Assembly (NCBI GenBank): GCA_016700075.1
Contig: CP065000.1
Location: 2,604,001 to 2,668,000, forward strand
Origin: Acidobacteriota bacterium
GTDB lineage: Bacteria; Acidobacteriota; Blastocatellia; Pyrinomonadales; Pyrinomonadaceae
DNA length: 64,000 bases
Reading direction: 5' to 3'
Below the pieces are notes generated by a model. The model was not told the origin of the DNA and made no database searches. It was given only the letters and a program-made list of their open reading frames with translations. Position numbers and translations under genes: made by a program. Positions within the stretch are counted from its first letter, which is position 1; every line of letters starts with the position of its first letter. This document shows, piece after piece, positions 16,803-25,042 of this stretch.

Positions 16803-16886
16803 ATGAGAAAAAAATTGCGTCATATCGCCTCGACCATCGCTTTGCCCGCGATCATAGTCATCGGCAAGTACGTGATCGTGATCTAG
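16803..16886 (+). CDS. 27-residue membrane peptide with a perfect ribosome site
   Basis: A short frame MRKKLRHIASTIALPAIIVI then GKYVIVI, ending at TAG 16886. It is preceded by AAAGGAGG at ideal distance, the strongest Shine-Dalgarno sequence noticed in the window. The peptide has a basic N-terminus (RKKLRH) and a single hydrophobic stretch long enough to span a membrane. It stands alone after a terminator and ends 3 bp short of the convergent YceH gene. I recognise no family; candidates are a small membrane regulator or a type I toxin. Coding status is inferred from the ribosome site only. Confidence 0.45.
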   Translation: MRKKLRHIASTIALPAIIVIGKYVIVI

Positions 16887-16889
16887 CTT

Positions 16890-17546
16890 TTAATCGAACT
16901 GCTTTCGGAATTCGGCGAAATCCTCTTTCAGTGCAGCGAGTTCGTCGCGGAGAGCGGCGATCTCGCCCTCGAGTTTTGATATTCGGTCGCCGGCCAGGCT
17001 GACCGAAGCCGGTGTTGCGGCCGCGATGGCCTGAATTTCCTCAACGTCCAATTCACCCGAAAGCAGATGTGCGTAACGCGGCTCTTTGCGGCCGGGCAAA
17101 TGATCGAGCTTGACGACGAGCGGCTCGTCGCGGTTGATCAGGCCTTCGAGAGCCGTGTGAACCTCGCCGAGGTCGGCGAATTCATACATTCTGCCGGTGC
17201 GTTCACGCAGTTCCCCGACGGTCTGCGGCCCGCGGAGCATCATCACGGTCATTATCGCCGTCCCGCCCTCGTCCAGTTCATAATAGCTCGGCAGCATGTG
17301 CTTGTATTTCGGCACGCGGCTCGTGCTGCCGTGAAAAACGTAAACCAGATTGCGGTCTCGCAGATTCTGTATCGCTCGAGCGACCGTCGGCTCATCGAGC
17401 GACATTACCGGCTCGCGGTTGTTCTTCTGATTGCAGGCGTTGACCAGAGCGTTCATCGTCAGCGGATAATACTCCGGCGTGGTCAATTGTTTTTCGACGA
17501 GTGCTCCGACGATGCGGGCTTCTATTTCTGTTAATGGTTCAGGCAT
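16890..17546 (-). CDS. YceH-family (DUF480) protein
   Basis: 218 residues, matching UPF0502/YceH. The protein is two winged-helix units: LTEIEARIVGALVEKQLTTPEYYPLT with NALVNACNQKNNREP, then TAIMTVMMLRGPQTVGELRERTGRMY. A C-terminal helix (ISKLEGEIAALRDELAAL) should form a coiled coil, probably for dimer formation. YceH-type proteins look like DNA-binding proteins but have no firmly known target. Confidence 0.9.
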   Translation of the reverse strand: MPEPLTEIEARIVGALVEKQLTTPEYYPLTMNALVNACNQKNNREPVMSLDEPTVARAIQNLRDRNLVYVFHGSTSRVPKYKHMLPSYYELDEGGTAIMTVMMLRGPQTVGELRERTGRMYEFADLGEVHTALEGLINRDEPLVVKLDHLPGRKEPRYAHLLSGELDVEEIQAIAAATPASVSLAGDRISKLEGEIAALRDELAALKEDFAEFRKQFD

Positions 17547-17584
17547 CTGTTAGATCAGACTATTTGTATTCTACAATTTAGGCG

Positions 17585-18175
17585 ATGGAAATTCTGGTCG
17601 CAAGGACGCCGGACGTTATAGCCGCCGCGCACGAACGCCTGGCCGCGTCGCCCGCACTCGGCTGCGACACCGAAACGTCGGGCCTGAACCCAAGTCACGG
17701 CAAGCTGTATTCGATCCAATTTTCCGACGGCGACCTCGGCGTACTGATACCGCTGAGCGAGGGCGTCGAGATGGGGCCATTCATCGATGTGCTCACGGAT
17801 GAGAGCGTCATTAAGATATTTCACAACGCTCGATTCGATCTGGATTTTCTTTCCGCATCAGGGCACGCCGTTCACGGCGTCTTCGATACGATGATCGCCG
17901 AAAAGGTTCTCACCCGCGGTGCGAACCAATCAGCGTCGCTCGCCGATACGCTCTATCGCTATTTTGCCGTCGATCTGGACAAGACGCAGCGTGCTAAATT
18001 CACGCGCAATTGGAACGGCGTCTGGACCGATGCACTTGTCGATTACGCTCTGTCGGATGTGTTCCACCTGCCGCGGCTGATGAAAGAGCAGAAAGACTGG
18101 CTGGAAAAACTCGGCCTCACCGAAGAATTCACGAAACAACAAGAAAAGCTCGGCGTGTCAGTAGCCCGCACGTAA
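17585..18175 (+). CDS. DEDDy 3'-5' exonuclease domain protein (RNase D-like)
   Basis: 196 residues forming only the exonuclease domain; the HRDC domains of full RNase D are missing. The four acids are visible: Asp28 and Glu30 in CDTETSG, Asp85 in HNARFDLDFL, and Asp158 with Tyr154 in YALSDVFHL. Substrate could be RNA or DNA. The last residues (SVART) and the TAA stop are encoded by a palindromic repeat (family E), so the natural end of the protein has probably been altered. The gene is divergent from the YceH gene. Confidence 0.85.
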   Translation: MEILVARTPDVIAAAHERLAASPALGCDTETSGLNPSHGKLYSIQFSDGDLGVLIPLSEGVEMGPFIDVLTDESVIKIFHNARFDLDFLSASGHAVHGVFDTMIAEKVLTRGANQSASLADTLYRYFAVDLDKTQRAKFTRNWNGVWTDALVDYALSDVFHLPRLMKEQKDWLEKLGLTEEFTKQQEKLGVSVART

Positions 18176-18373
18176 GTAAGGGCTCAATACACCACTTTTC
18201 CTCACTAAAGTTCGATCGCGAACGCAATACCAAGTTGCAAAGACCCGCGCGTCAGCAAGGGCGATCGCGAAAGTCCGGAACCATCGAAAGACTGAAAGCA
18301 TTATCCGGCTGCCGGTCTTAGGATCAGCCGACGCTCCGGATATCGCCCTAACTCACGTTCGGGCTGCTGACAC
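18155..18373. repeat. Cluster of family E palindromic repeats
   Basis: Three copies: 18155-18185 (head GTGTCAGTAGCCCGC), 18241-18264 (ACCCGCGCGTCAGCAAGGGC) and, in the opposite direction, 18341-18373 (ending GGGCTGCTGACAC). The outer copies are inverted relative to each other. The cluster fills the gap between the exonuclease and thioesterase genes, whose ends converge on it. A similar cluster is at 57136-57379. Confidence 0.8.
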
Positions 18374-18377
18374 AATA

Positions 18378-18845
18378 TCACCACCTGTGATACGCAGGAT
18401 GGCCTTCCTTGACCGCGACGAACGTCCCGCGGCACGTATCGCAGACCTTGCCGCCCGCGATCAGCTCAGCCTCGACGGTCGCACGGTCCTCCGATGATTC
18501 CACGACACGTGCTTTCAGCGTTATCGGCCCGTCAACGGGCGTCGGCCGCAGCAGCTTAACGTGAAAATCCGCCGTTACGGTACACGGTGCACTGGTCTCG
18601 CCGCGTTGCTTCATGATGTGATACGCCGCCGCCCAATTCGAGTGGCAATCCAGAAGAGCACCGATGATGCCGCCGTTCAAAATGCCCGGAAATGCCTGAT
18701 GGTGCGGCTCGGCGTGCCACGTCGCGACGAGTTCGTCGCCCTCTGCAAAGCTGCGTATCCTCAGTCCTTTCTCATTCGCCGGCCCGCAGCCGAAGCAGAT
18801 GCCCGCAGGCGAATACGTCTCCTGTATCGACCTTTTTTCGTCCAT
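18378..18845 (-). CDS. PaaI-type hotdog thioesterase
   Basis: 155 residues from ATG 18845. The hotdog fold is shown by HHQAFPGILNGGIIGALLDCHSNWAA, with the acid (Asp) of the thioesterase site on the central helix, and by the strands VTADFHVKLLRPTPVDGP and LKARVVESSEDRATVEAEL. The start CFGCGPANEKGLRI has a Cys pair found in one subgroup of this family. Likely acyl-CoA thioesterase; substrate unknown. It may be co-transcribed with terC, which ends 25 bp upstream. Confidence 0.8.
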   Translation of the reverse strand: MDEKRSIQETYSPAGICFGCGPANEKGLRIRSFAEGDELVATWHAEPHHQAFPGILNGGIIGALLDCHSNWAAAYHIMKQRGETSAPCTVTADFHVKLLRPTPVDGPITLKARVVESSEDRATVEAELIAGGKVCDTCRGTFVAVKEGHPAYHRW

Positions 18846-18870
18846 AATTCGGCAGTCTAGCACAACACGG

Positions 18871-19899
18871 CTACGACGCCGTATTGTGCTTCCCATGCTC
18901 GTCCGTCTTTATCGGGAAGAGCAGCGACGCGACGATCGACGCGGCGATGGTGGTTAAGATAAAGCCCAGCGACCATGTAACGGGGAATTTGCCGCCGAAT
19001 GCGTCGTTCAGCCACACCATCTTTAGCCCGACGAATATCAGAACCACCGCGAGCCCGTATTTCAGCAGATGAAACTTACTTACCGCACCAGCGAGCATGA
19101 AATACATCGACCGCAAACCCAAGATAGCAAAAATGTTGGACGTAAAGACGATCATCGGCTCCGCTGTGATGGCAAAGATAGCAGGCACAGAATCCACCGC
19201 AAAGATGATGTCCGTCATCTCCAGAAAAAGCAGTGCGATAAAGAGCGGCGTTGCGGCCCAACGGCCGTGTTCGCGTACGAAAAAGCTCTTGCCGTGTAGC
19301 TTTGCCGTGACGGGCATAAAGCGTTTGAAAAGCCGTATCGCAAAGTTCTTTTCGGGGTCGATCTCCTTTTCCGCGCCGAACATCATCTTCAGCCCTGTCA
19401 GGATCAGAAAGCCGCCGAAAAGATAAATGACCCAGTGAAACTGCATCAGCCACGAACCTGCACCGATAAATATCGCACGGAAAACGAGCGCGCCGATGAT
19501 GCCGTAAAACAGCACGCGGTGCTGATATTTCGCCGGTATCGCGAAATACGCAAAGACGATGACAAAGACGAAGATATTATCGACCGAGAGCGATTTTTCG
19601 ACGATGTAGCCGGTCAGAAATTCCAGCGAGACATTCCATGCGGCAACGTCCGGCACAAAGCCCGGCATCGCGAGCAGCCGCTCGTCCTGCGGAAATTTCC
19701 AGAGTGCGTATTGATAGAGAAGGTAGTTGAAAATGAGCGCCAGCGTCACCCAGACGGCGCTCCAGATGCTGGCTTCTTTGATCGAGACCTCGTGTTCTTT
19801 CCGGTGAAAAACACCCAGATCGAGCGCCAGCATCAGCAGTACAAAACCGGTGAACGCAAGATAGAACCACCAATATTCGGCTAAAGGAAAAAGACTCAT
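18871..19899 (-). CDS. TerC/Alx-family membrane protein (Mn2+ exporter type)
   Basis: 342 residues from ATG 19899 with about nine membrane helices. Family motifs are clear: FVLLMLALDLGVFHRKEHEVS, FLTGYIVEKSLSVDNIFVF, RVLFYGIIGALVFRAIFI, EMTDIIFAVDSVPAIFAIT and SNIFAILGLRSMYF. The Asp residues in these helices are the likely metal ligands. Relatives such as Alx move manganese out of the cell, sometimes to metallate exported proteins. A manganese riboswitch directly upstream strongly supports this role. Confidence 0.9.
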   Translation of the reverse strand: MSLFPLAEYWWFYLAFTGFVLLMLALDLGVFHRKEHEVSIKEASIWSAVWVTLALIFNYLLYQYALWKFPQDERLLAMPGFVPDVAAWNVSLEFLTGYIVEKSLSVDNIFVFVIVFAYFAIPAKYQHRVLFYGIIGALVFRAIFIGAGSWLMQFHWVIYLFGGFLILTGLKMMFGAEKEIDPEKNFAIRLFKRFMPVTAKLHGKSFFVREHGRWAATPLFIALLFLEMTDIIFAVDSVPAIFAITAEPMIVFTSNIFAILGLRSMYFMLAGAVSKFHLLKYGLAVVLIFVGLKMVWLNDAFGGKFPVTWSLGFILTTIAASIVASLLFPIKTDEHGKHNTAS

Positions 19900-19935
19900 A
19901 CGTGAACTCAACTCATCAAGATCACGTCCGCACGC

Positions 19936-19979
19936 AAAAAGACCTCACGCGGACATGTGTTATGTCGCGCAAGGTCTTG
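19936..19979 (-). terminator. Riboswitch-controlled terminator before terC
   Basis: On the minus strand AAGACCTTGCGCGACAT pairs with ATGTCCGCGTGAGGTCTT around a 5-base loop and is followed by a run of T. Its left arm is the same AAGACCTTGC that closes stem P1 of the aptamer, so the two folds exclude each other. Metal binding should keep P1 closed and let RNA polymerase reach terC. Confidence 0.85.
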
Positions 19980-20060
19980 ATACTTCGCCTAAAGGCCGGA
20001 GCATTGCTGCACGTATTGACGACCTGAAGGACCGCTCGAGGGCTATCTACTCCCCTTGCC
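19968..20060 (-). ncRNA. yybP-ykoY manganese riboswitch aptamer
   Basis: Read on the minus strand the leader contains GGCAAGGGGAGTAGATAGCC, then GGTCGTCAATACGTGC, then CTCCGGCC, then ATCAAGACCTTGC. These match the conserved parts of the yybP-ykoY family (GGGGAGUAG, GUCAAU.CGUG, CCGGC, CAAGAC), and the ends pair (GCAAGG with CCTTGC) to form P1. The class senses Mn2+ and controls exporters, including TerC-family genes. It sits between a good promoter and terC. Confidence 0.9.
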
Positions 20061-20076
20061 AAATTGTCAAAGACGG

Positions 20077-20105
20077 AGTTTAGGCAATCGTGAAATTGTT
20101 GTCAA
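20077..20105 (-). promoter_or_regulatory. Promoter of the riboswitch-terC transcript
   Basis: On the minus strand TTGACA (20105-20100), 17-bp spacer, TAAACT (20082-20077). It is nearly the same as the cold-shock promoter at 13175 and would start the RNA near 20070, just ahead of the aptamer. Confidence 0.75.
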
Positions 20106-20179
20106 GATACATTTGCAGCTTGAAACCGGCGGGCAAGCTGTCGTAGATTTTACCGACATCTTCGTTTGCACCTGAACGT

Positions 20180-21871
20180 ATGCTTACACTTCTTGCGGTC
20201 GTTTTTCTGTGCTGGCTCGTTTTCGGCTATTTCGGCTACGGCCGATGGGTCGCGAAACAATTTCAACTTGACGACACACGCGAAACGCCTGCCAACAAGG
20301 TGAACGACGGCGAGGATTTCGTGCCGATCTCGCCGTTCTATCTTTTCGGCCAGCATTTTTCCGCCATAGCCGCCGCCGGCCCGATCGCGGGGCCGATCAT
20401 CGCGTGTCTGGCGTGGGGCTGGCTGCCGTCGCTGCTCTGGATCGCACTGGGCGTCGTGCTGATCGGTGCTGTGCATGATTTTTCGGCGTTGACGTCGTCC
20501 GTCCGTCACGGCGCGTGTTCCATCGCTGAAGTAACACGGCAAAAGCTCGGCGGAGCTGCCGGACGTGCGATGATGGGCTTTATCTGGCTGGCGCTGGTGT
20601 ATGTGATCGTGGCGTTCACGGACATCACTGCGGGAACCTTCGTCGCAGGCGACGACGCACTCTCGGGCGAGACGCGTTTCGATCCCGGCGGTGCCGTGGC
20701 GATGGCGAGCATTTTGTATCTCGGGCTTTCGGTCATTCTCGGCTTGGTCGAACGCTTTCTCAAACCGCCTCTCTGGCTCGCGACCGTCATCTTCGTTCCT
20801 GCGACGTTCGCTCTCGCCTACGTCGGGACGATGTATTCGCACGTTTTTGCGTTCGGACATCAGACGTGGGCTTTCGTCATATTGGTCTATTGCATCGCGG
20901 CATCGCTTGTGCCCGTTTGGGCTTTGCTGCAGCCCCGCGGTTATCTCGGCGGTTTCGTGCTGTATACGGCGATCGCGGTCGGCGTCATCGGGATCTTCTT
21001 TGGCGGCTATACGATACAGCAGCCTGCCTTCAAAACGTGGGACGCCGGCGGGCTGACCGGTATGCTGTTCCCGTTCCTTTTCGTCACCATCGCGTGCGGA
21101 GCGTGTTCGGGCTTTCACGGGCTGGTCTGCTCGGGCACGACGTCGAAACAGCTCGACAAGGAATCGCACGCCCGTCCCATCGGCTACGGAGCGATGCTGG
21201 CGGAAGGCTTCGTCGCGTTCATGGCCATCGTCGTCGTGATGATCGCTGGCAACGACATGCTCTACGGGCCGGACGGTAAGGCATTCGCCGCGGGCAAGAT
21301 CTACGGAAACGGCATCGGCGAATTTCTGACGCTGATCATCGGCAAGGAAAATCTGCAGTTCGCGATCACGTTCGGTGCGATGGCGTTCTCGACGTTCGTC
21401 TTTGACACGCTGGACGTCGCGATGAGGCTCGGCCGATATCTCGTGCAGGAACTCATCGGCATTCCCGGCCGCGTGGGCGCGGTCATCGGTACGATCGCGA
21501 CGGTCGCTCTGCCGTTCTTTCTCATCTTTTACGCAAAACCGGGCTCTTGGGTCGAATTTTGGACGCTTTTCGGTGCGTCAAATCAGCTTCTTGCCGCGTT
21601 AACCCTTCTTTCTATAACGGTTTGGCTCTACAGGGCACGCCGCCGCATCGCGTTCACTCTGCTGCCGATGCTGTTCGTTCTGACGATAACGCTTTGGGCG
21701 CTCGGAAGCCTCGTCATCGGCAATTTTCAGGCGTCGCAGGGCTTTGATATCAAGCTGGTCAACGGCATCGCGTCACTCGCATTGATAGCGTTGGCGGTGT
21801 TCTTGGTGATAACGGGCTTGCTGAAACTACGCGGCGAACGCGGTGATGCTGCCGAAGCAGAGGCGTTTTGA
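20180..21871 (+). CDS. cstA: CstA-family transporter
   Basis: 563 residues, very hydrophobic. CstA blocks are YFGYGRWVAKQFQLDD, FGQHFSAIAAAGPIAGPI, GAVHDFSALTSSVRHG, GACSGFHGLVCSGTTSKQL and the later DTLDVAMRLGRYLVQEL. CstA and its relatives import peptides or pyruvate and rise in carbon starvation. The form here is of the shorter type (563 rather than about 700 residues). It diverges from terC with about 75 bp to that promoter. Confidence 0.9.
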   Translation: MLTLLAVVFLCWLVFGYFGYGRWVAKQFQLDDTRETPANKVNDGEDFVPISPFYLFGQHFSAIAAAGPIAGPIIACLAWGWLPSLLWIALGVVLIGAVHDFSALTSSVRHGACSIAEVTRQKLGGAAGRAMMGFIWLALVYVIVAFTDITAGTFVAGDDALSGETRFDPGGAVAMASILYLGLSVILGLVERFLKPPLWLATVIFVPATFALAYVGTMYSHVFAFGHQTWAFVILVYCIAASLVPVWALLQPRGYLGGFVLYTAIAVGVIGIFFGGYTIQQPAFKTWDAGGLTGMLFPFLFVTIACGACSGFHGLVCSGTTSKQLDKESHARPIGYGAMLAEGFVAFMAIVVVMIAGNDMLYGPDGKAFAAGKIYGNGIGEFLTLIIGKENLQFAITFGAMAFSTFVFDTLDVAMRLGRYLVQELIGIPGRVGAVIGTIATVALPFFLIFYAKPGSWVEFWTLFGASNQLLAALTLLSITVWLYRARRRIAFTLLPMLFVLTITLWALGSLVIGNFQASQGFDIKLVNGIASLALIALAVFLVITGLLKLRGERGDAAEAEAF

Positions 21872-21876
21872 CCGGC

Positions 21877-22341
21877 TTATTTTCGTCTTACGGGAACTTC
21901 TTCGAGCGTACGTGTCGTGTGGTCGGTCACGCTCGCGATCGGGTGATCGATGAATTCGGCGGTATTTGCGGGCTCCAGCTGCTGGTGCGTCGCGGCGGGA
22001 AGCCGTCCTTGTTTTCTTTCGCTCAGTTTGGCGTCAACCAGCTTTGGCACCTGTGACAACAGCGTGAAGCTGATCCCGAATATTGCCCCAAGGTAGGCGA
22101 TGACAACGATCGCGACCAACTGCGGCATGACATTCTTGTCCAGCATCACCGCGACCAGTCCGACCAAAATGCCGAGCCCGAAAAGCACGATCAAAAAGAC
22201 CGTCGTCAGAATGCCGTCCAGCATTTTGCCGGGCTTTCCTTCCTTGTCATTGTCGTCCTCGACGCCGAGCCTGAAACCGCAGCTGTTGCAGTATTTTAGC
22301 CCTTCGGCAAGACGATTTCCGCAGTTCGAACAAAAGATCAT
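21877..22341 (-). CDS. Zinc-ribbon membrane protein
   Basis: 154 residues. The N-terminus has a four-Cys ribbon (CSNCGNRLAEGLKYCNSCG), followed by two membrane helices at about 43-65 and 75-96 and a hydrophilic tail. The start overlaps the stop of the upstream gene (ATGA at 22341-22338), so the two proteins are probably made together and may interact. Function unknown. Confidence 0.7.
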   Translation of the reverse strand: MIFCSNCGNRLAEGLKYCNSCGFRLGVEDDNDKEGKPGKMLDGILTTVFLIVLFGLGILVGLVAVMLDKNVMPQLVAIVVIAYLGAIFGISFTLLSQVPKLVDAKLSERKQGRLPAATHQQLEPANTAEFIDHPIASVTDHTTRTLEEVPVRRK

Positions 22342-23030
22342 GGATTATTCAGGCTCGACGGGCTGATCTTGTCCTCCAGCCAATTCGTCATGTTCTCGAC
22401 CGACTCGATGTGAACGGGCCTTCCGCGATAGGCTTTCACGGCAAAGACCGTCAGCATTATCGACGTAACCAGCACGAAGATGAAATTGCCCAGGTCGGCA
22501 ATGTCCGTAACATTTCCCAGAATGCCGAGTATGGTCGTTACGATCAGCACGCCGACGTGTGCGGCCAAGCCTTGGGCAGCGTGAAAACGTACCTTGGTTT
22601 CGGTCTTCGGCGTGATGAAAAGTATCACTACGCCTGCGATCAAGCCGATATACCACGGAATATATGGAGCCGCGACCAACAGATTCTCCGGCAGGCCGAG
22701 CTTTTCAACCTTGCGCGAAATGGCCTGATTTATTGCAGCCAGATCCGATTGAGCGGCAGCCAGCGGCGAAGCCGCGACGTTCTGCTGAAACTGCGGCGGC
22801 TGCTGATACTGGGGCTGCTGATAGTGCCGAAACTGTTGCGGAGCCTGCATTTGCGGTTGCGGTTCGAGTATCAGCGTCGGCTGAGCCTCTACAGCTGCCG
22901 CCATATCAACCTGGCTCGTGCCCGCGTAGCCGTCGCGAAATACCTTCGTCGGGCCGCCTTCAGCAGCAGCGGTCTTTACTTTCTCCGGAAATTCCGGATC
23001 GAGCGGATTTGTGTCGTACTTTGTAGCCAT
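22338..23030 (-). CDS. DUF4870-like membrane protein with Gln/Pro-rich N-terminus
   Basis: 230 residues. The first 90 are low in complexity with many Gln and Pro (QFRHYQQPQYQQPPQFQQ). The second half has about three membrane helices with YIPWYIGLIAGVVILF, VRFHAAQGLAAHVGV and FIFVLVTSIMLTVFAVKAYRG, similar to DUF4870-type proteins in which FHA(A)Q is typical. It overlaps the zinc-ribbon gene by 4 bp. Confidence 0.65.
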   Translation of the reverse strand: MATKYDTNPLDPEFPEKVKTAAAEGGPTKVFRDGYAGTSQVDMAAAVEAQPTLILEPQPQMQAPQQFRHYQQPQYQQPPQFQQNVAASPLAAAQSDLAAINQAISRKVEKLGLPENLLVAAPYIPWYIGLIAGVVILFITPKTETKVRFHAAQGLAAHVGVLIVTTILGILGNVTDIADLGNFIFVLVTSIMLTVFAVKAYRGRPVHIESVENMTNWLEDKISPSSLNNP

Positions 23031-23036
23031 TGTCAG

Positions 23037-23059
23037 AAACGCCTGCGTCAGCGGACGGC
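23037..23059. repeat. Palindromic repeat, family D
   Basis: Head TGTCAGAAA followed by CGCCTGCGTCAGCGGACGG. It lies 7 bp upstream of the Gln/Pro-rich gene start, probably in the leader. Related copies are at 29757-29778 and 45634-45655. Confidence 0.7.
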
Positions 23060-23150
23060 ATTTTACACTTCAGCTATTTTACGTCAGATATGTCGCCAAT
23101 GTTCGAAAAACCTTTAACGCAATACCGCGTGATCGGTCGGGCGATCAAGG

Positions 23151-24995
23151 TCATTCGCGGATGATGTCGATCCCGAGCTCGTCGAGCTGTGCCTCGTCAA
23201 CGTCGCCGGGCGCGTCCATCATCAGGTCCTGTGCCGATGCGGTTTTAGGGAACGCCATCACGTCGCGGATATTTTCGGTTCCGCACAATATCATGCACGT
23301 GCGTTCGATGCCCGCGGCAAAACCGCCGTGCGGCGGAGTGCCGTATTCCAAAGCGTCCAGGAAAAACCCGAAACGCTCGCGTGCTTTTTCGGGCGTCAGT
23401 CCCAACGCCTTAAAGTTCAGCGCCTGAATTTCCTTCTGGTGGATACGGATCGAGCCGCCGGCACATTCGTAGCCGTTGATGACGGCGTCGTAGGCTTTGG
23501 CCCGGACATTGCCCAGCAGATGATGCTGCGATGGATCATTCACCGCGGTTTTGAACATCTCAAGGTCCTCGTCCATCGGCGAGGTAAATGGGTGATGCGC
23601 CGCGATGTAGGCGTCCGATTCTTCGTCGTGTTCGAACATCGGAAACTCCGTTACGATCAGGCACTCATACCGGCTGCGGTCGATCAGATCTTCGCGGCGG
23701 GCGACCTCGTTCCGCAGTGCTCCCAAAGCCGCCGCGACTACGCTCTTCTTTCCTGCGACGATCAAAACGGCATCACCTTTCTCAGCTCCCGCCGCCGCAA
23801 TGAGCTGCTTGATCTTCTCTTCGCCGAGTACTTTCAGCAGCGACGAAGTTACTTCGTCGCCGACCTTGATCCACGCCATCGCCCCTGCGCCGTAGCGTTT
23901 TACAAAGTCCTGCAGCTCGTCGGTCTGCTTTCGCGAATAGTCAGCACGGCCCTTAACGACGATGCATTTGATCTCGCCCTGGGACCGCAGGCTGCCAGCC
24001 TGCACGTTTTGCGGCCTTAAAATTTCGGCGAACGGTGCGAAATCCGTTTCCCGCAGATCGTCGCTCAGATCGATCAGCTCCATTCCGAAACGCAGGTCGG
24101 GCTTGTCTGAGCCGTAACGCCGCATCGCCTCGGCATAGGTTATCCGAGGCCATTCCGCGGGCAGCTCGATACCGCCGACCTTTCGCATGACGTGGTTGAA
24201 CATGCCCTCGATCTCGCGATAGACCTGTTCGCGATTCACAAAGGACATCTCCATATCGAGCTGCGTGAATTCCGGCTGGCGGTCCGCTCGCAGGTCCTCG
24301 TCGCGAAAACATCGGGCGATCTGAAAATACTTGTCAAAACCCGCGATCATCGTGATCTGTTTCAAAATTTGCGGCGACTGCGGCAGAGCGAAGAATTTGC
24401 CCGTGTGAATGCGCGACGGCACGATGAAATCGCGGGCGCCTTCGGGCGTGGATTTCAACAAAATAGGCGTCTCAATTTCGATGAAGCCGCGGCCGTCAAA
24501 GTATTCGCGTATGGCCGCGACGGCCTTTGCACGCGTGCGTATGTTGTGCTGCAGAGCGGGCCGACGCAGGTCCAGATATCGATATTTCAGCCGCGTATAT
24601 TCGTCCGCGAGGTTTTCACTTCCCGCGACCTCAAGCTGAAACGGCGGCACGGCCGCGTCGTTCAAAACCAGCAATTCCGCGACCTTTACTTCGATCTCGC
24701 CCGTCGAGAGCTTGGCGTTCCTTGCACCTTCGTCACGCCGGACGACCTCGCCTTTCACAGCGATGACGAACTCGCCGCGGATATTCTTTGCCTTTGCGTG
24801 TGCCTCAGCGGCGGTCTCTTCGCTCACGACGACCTGCGTCACTCCGTCGCGGTCGCGAAGGTCTATGAACGTGAACACGCCGAAATCACGCTTTTTCGCG
24901 ACCCAGCCCATCAGGACGACGTGCGTCCCGACGGACTCTGCCCGCAATTCTCCGCACGTATGCGTGCGCTCCAAATTTCCCAAAACATCCAACAT
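23151..24995 (-). CDS. aspS: Aspartyl-tRNA synthetase
   Basis: 614 residues from the ATG at 24995 (MLDVLGNLERTHTCGELR); an upstream ATG at 25034 would add 13. It has the OB-fold anticodon domain, class II motif 2 (FRDEDLRADRQPEFTQLDMEMSF is partly visible as FRDEDLRADRQPEF), the GAD insertion (about 290-420) and motif 3 (YGTPPHGGFAAGIERTCMIL). The QSPQ block is of the bacterial type. Within the GAD domain, about residues 328-342 (PQNVQAGSLRSQ) are encoded by a palindromic repeat and look inserted. Confidence 0.95.
   Translation of the reverse strand: MLDVLGNLERTHTCGELRAESVGTHVVLMGWVAKKRDFGVFTFIDLRDRDGVTQVVVSEETAAEAHAKAKNIRGEFVIAVKGEVVRRDEGARNAKLSTGEIEVKVAELLVLNDAAVPPFQLEVAGSENLADEYTRLKYRYLDLRRPALQHNIRTRAKAVAAIREYFDGRGFIEIETPILLKSTPEGARDFIVPSRIHTGKFFALPQSPQILKQITMIAGFDKYFQIARCFRDEDLRADRQPEFTQLDMEMSFVNREQVYREIEGMFNHVMRKVGGIELPAEWPRITYAEAMRRYGSDKPDLRFGMELIDLSDDLRETDFAPFAEILRPQNVQAGSLRSQGEIKCIVVKGRADYSRKQTDELQDFVKRYGAGAMAWIKVGDEVTSSLLKVLGEEKIKQLIAAAGAEKGDAVLIVAGKKSVVAAALGALRNEVARREDLIDRSRYECLIVTEFPMFEHDEESDAYIAAHHPFTSPMDEDLEMFKTAVNDPSQHHLLGNVRAKAYDAVINGYECAGGSIRIHQKEIQALNFKALGLTPEKARERFGFFLDALEYGTPPHGGFAAGIERTCMILCGTENIRDVMAFPKTASAQDLMMDAPGDVDEAQLDELGIDIIRE
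23984..24014. repeat. Palindromic repeat, family F, in frame in aspS
   Basis: Core GCAGGCTGCCAGCCTGC (23987-24003), a perfect 7-bp stem with 3-base loop, with flanks GGGACC and ACGTTTTGCGG. A second copy with the same left half (GGACCGCAGGCTGCCAG) is between genes at 51008-51030. In aspS it codes for part of a non-conserved loop. Confidence 0.75.
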
Positions 24996-25042
24996 AAAGT
25001 ACGATCCTGCCCGCGAATGGAACGGATCAAACAAATAGGAAG

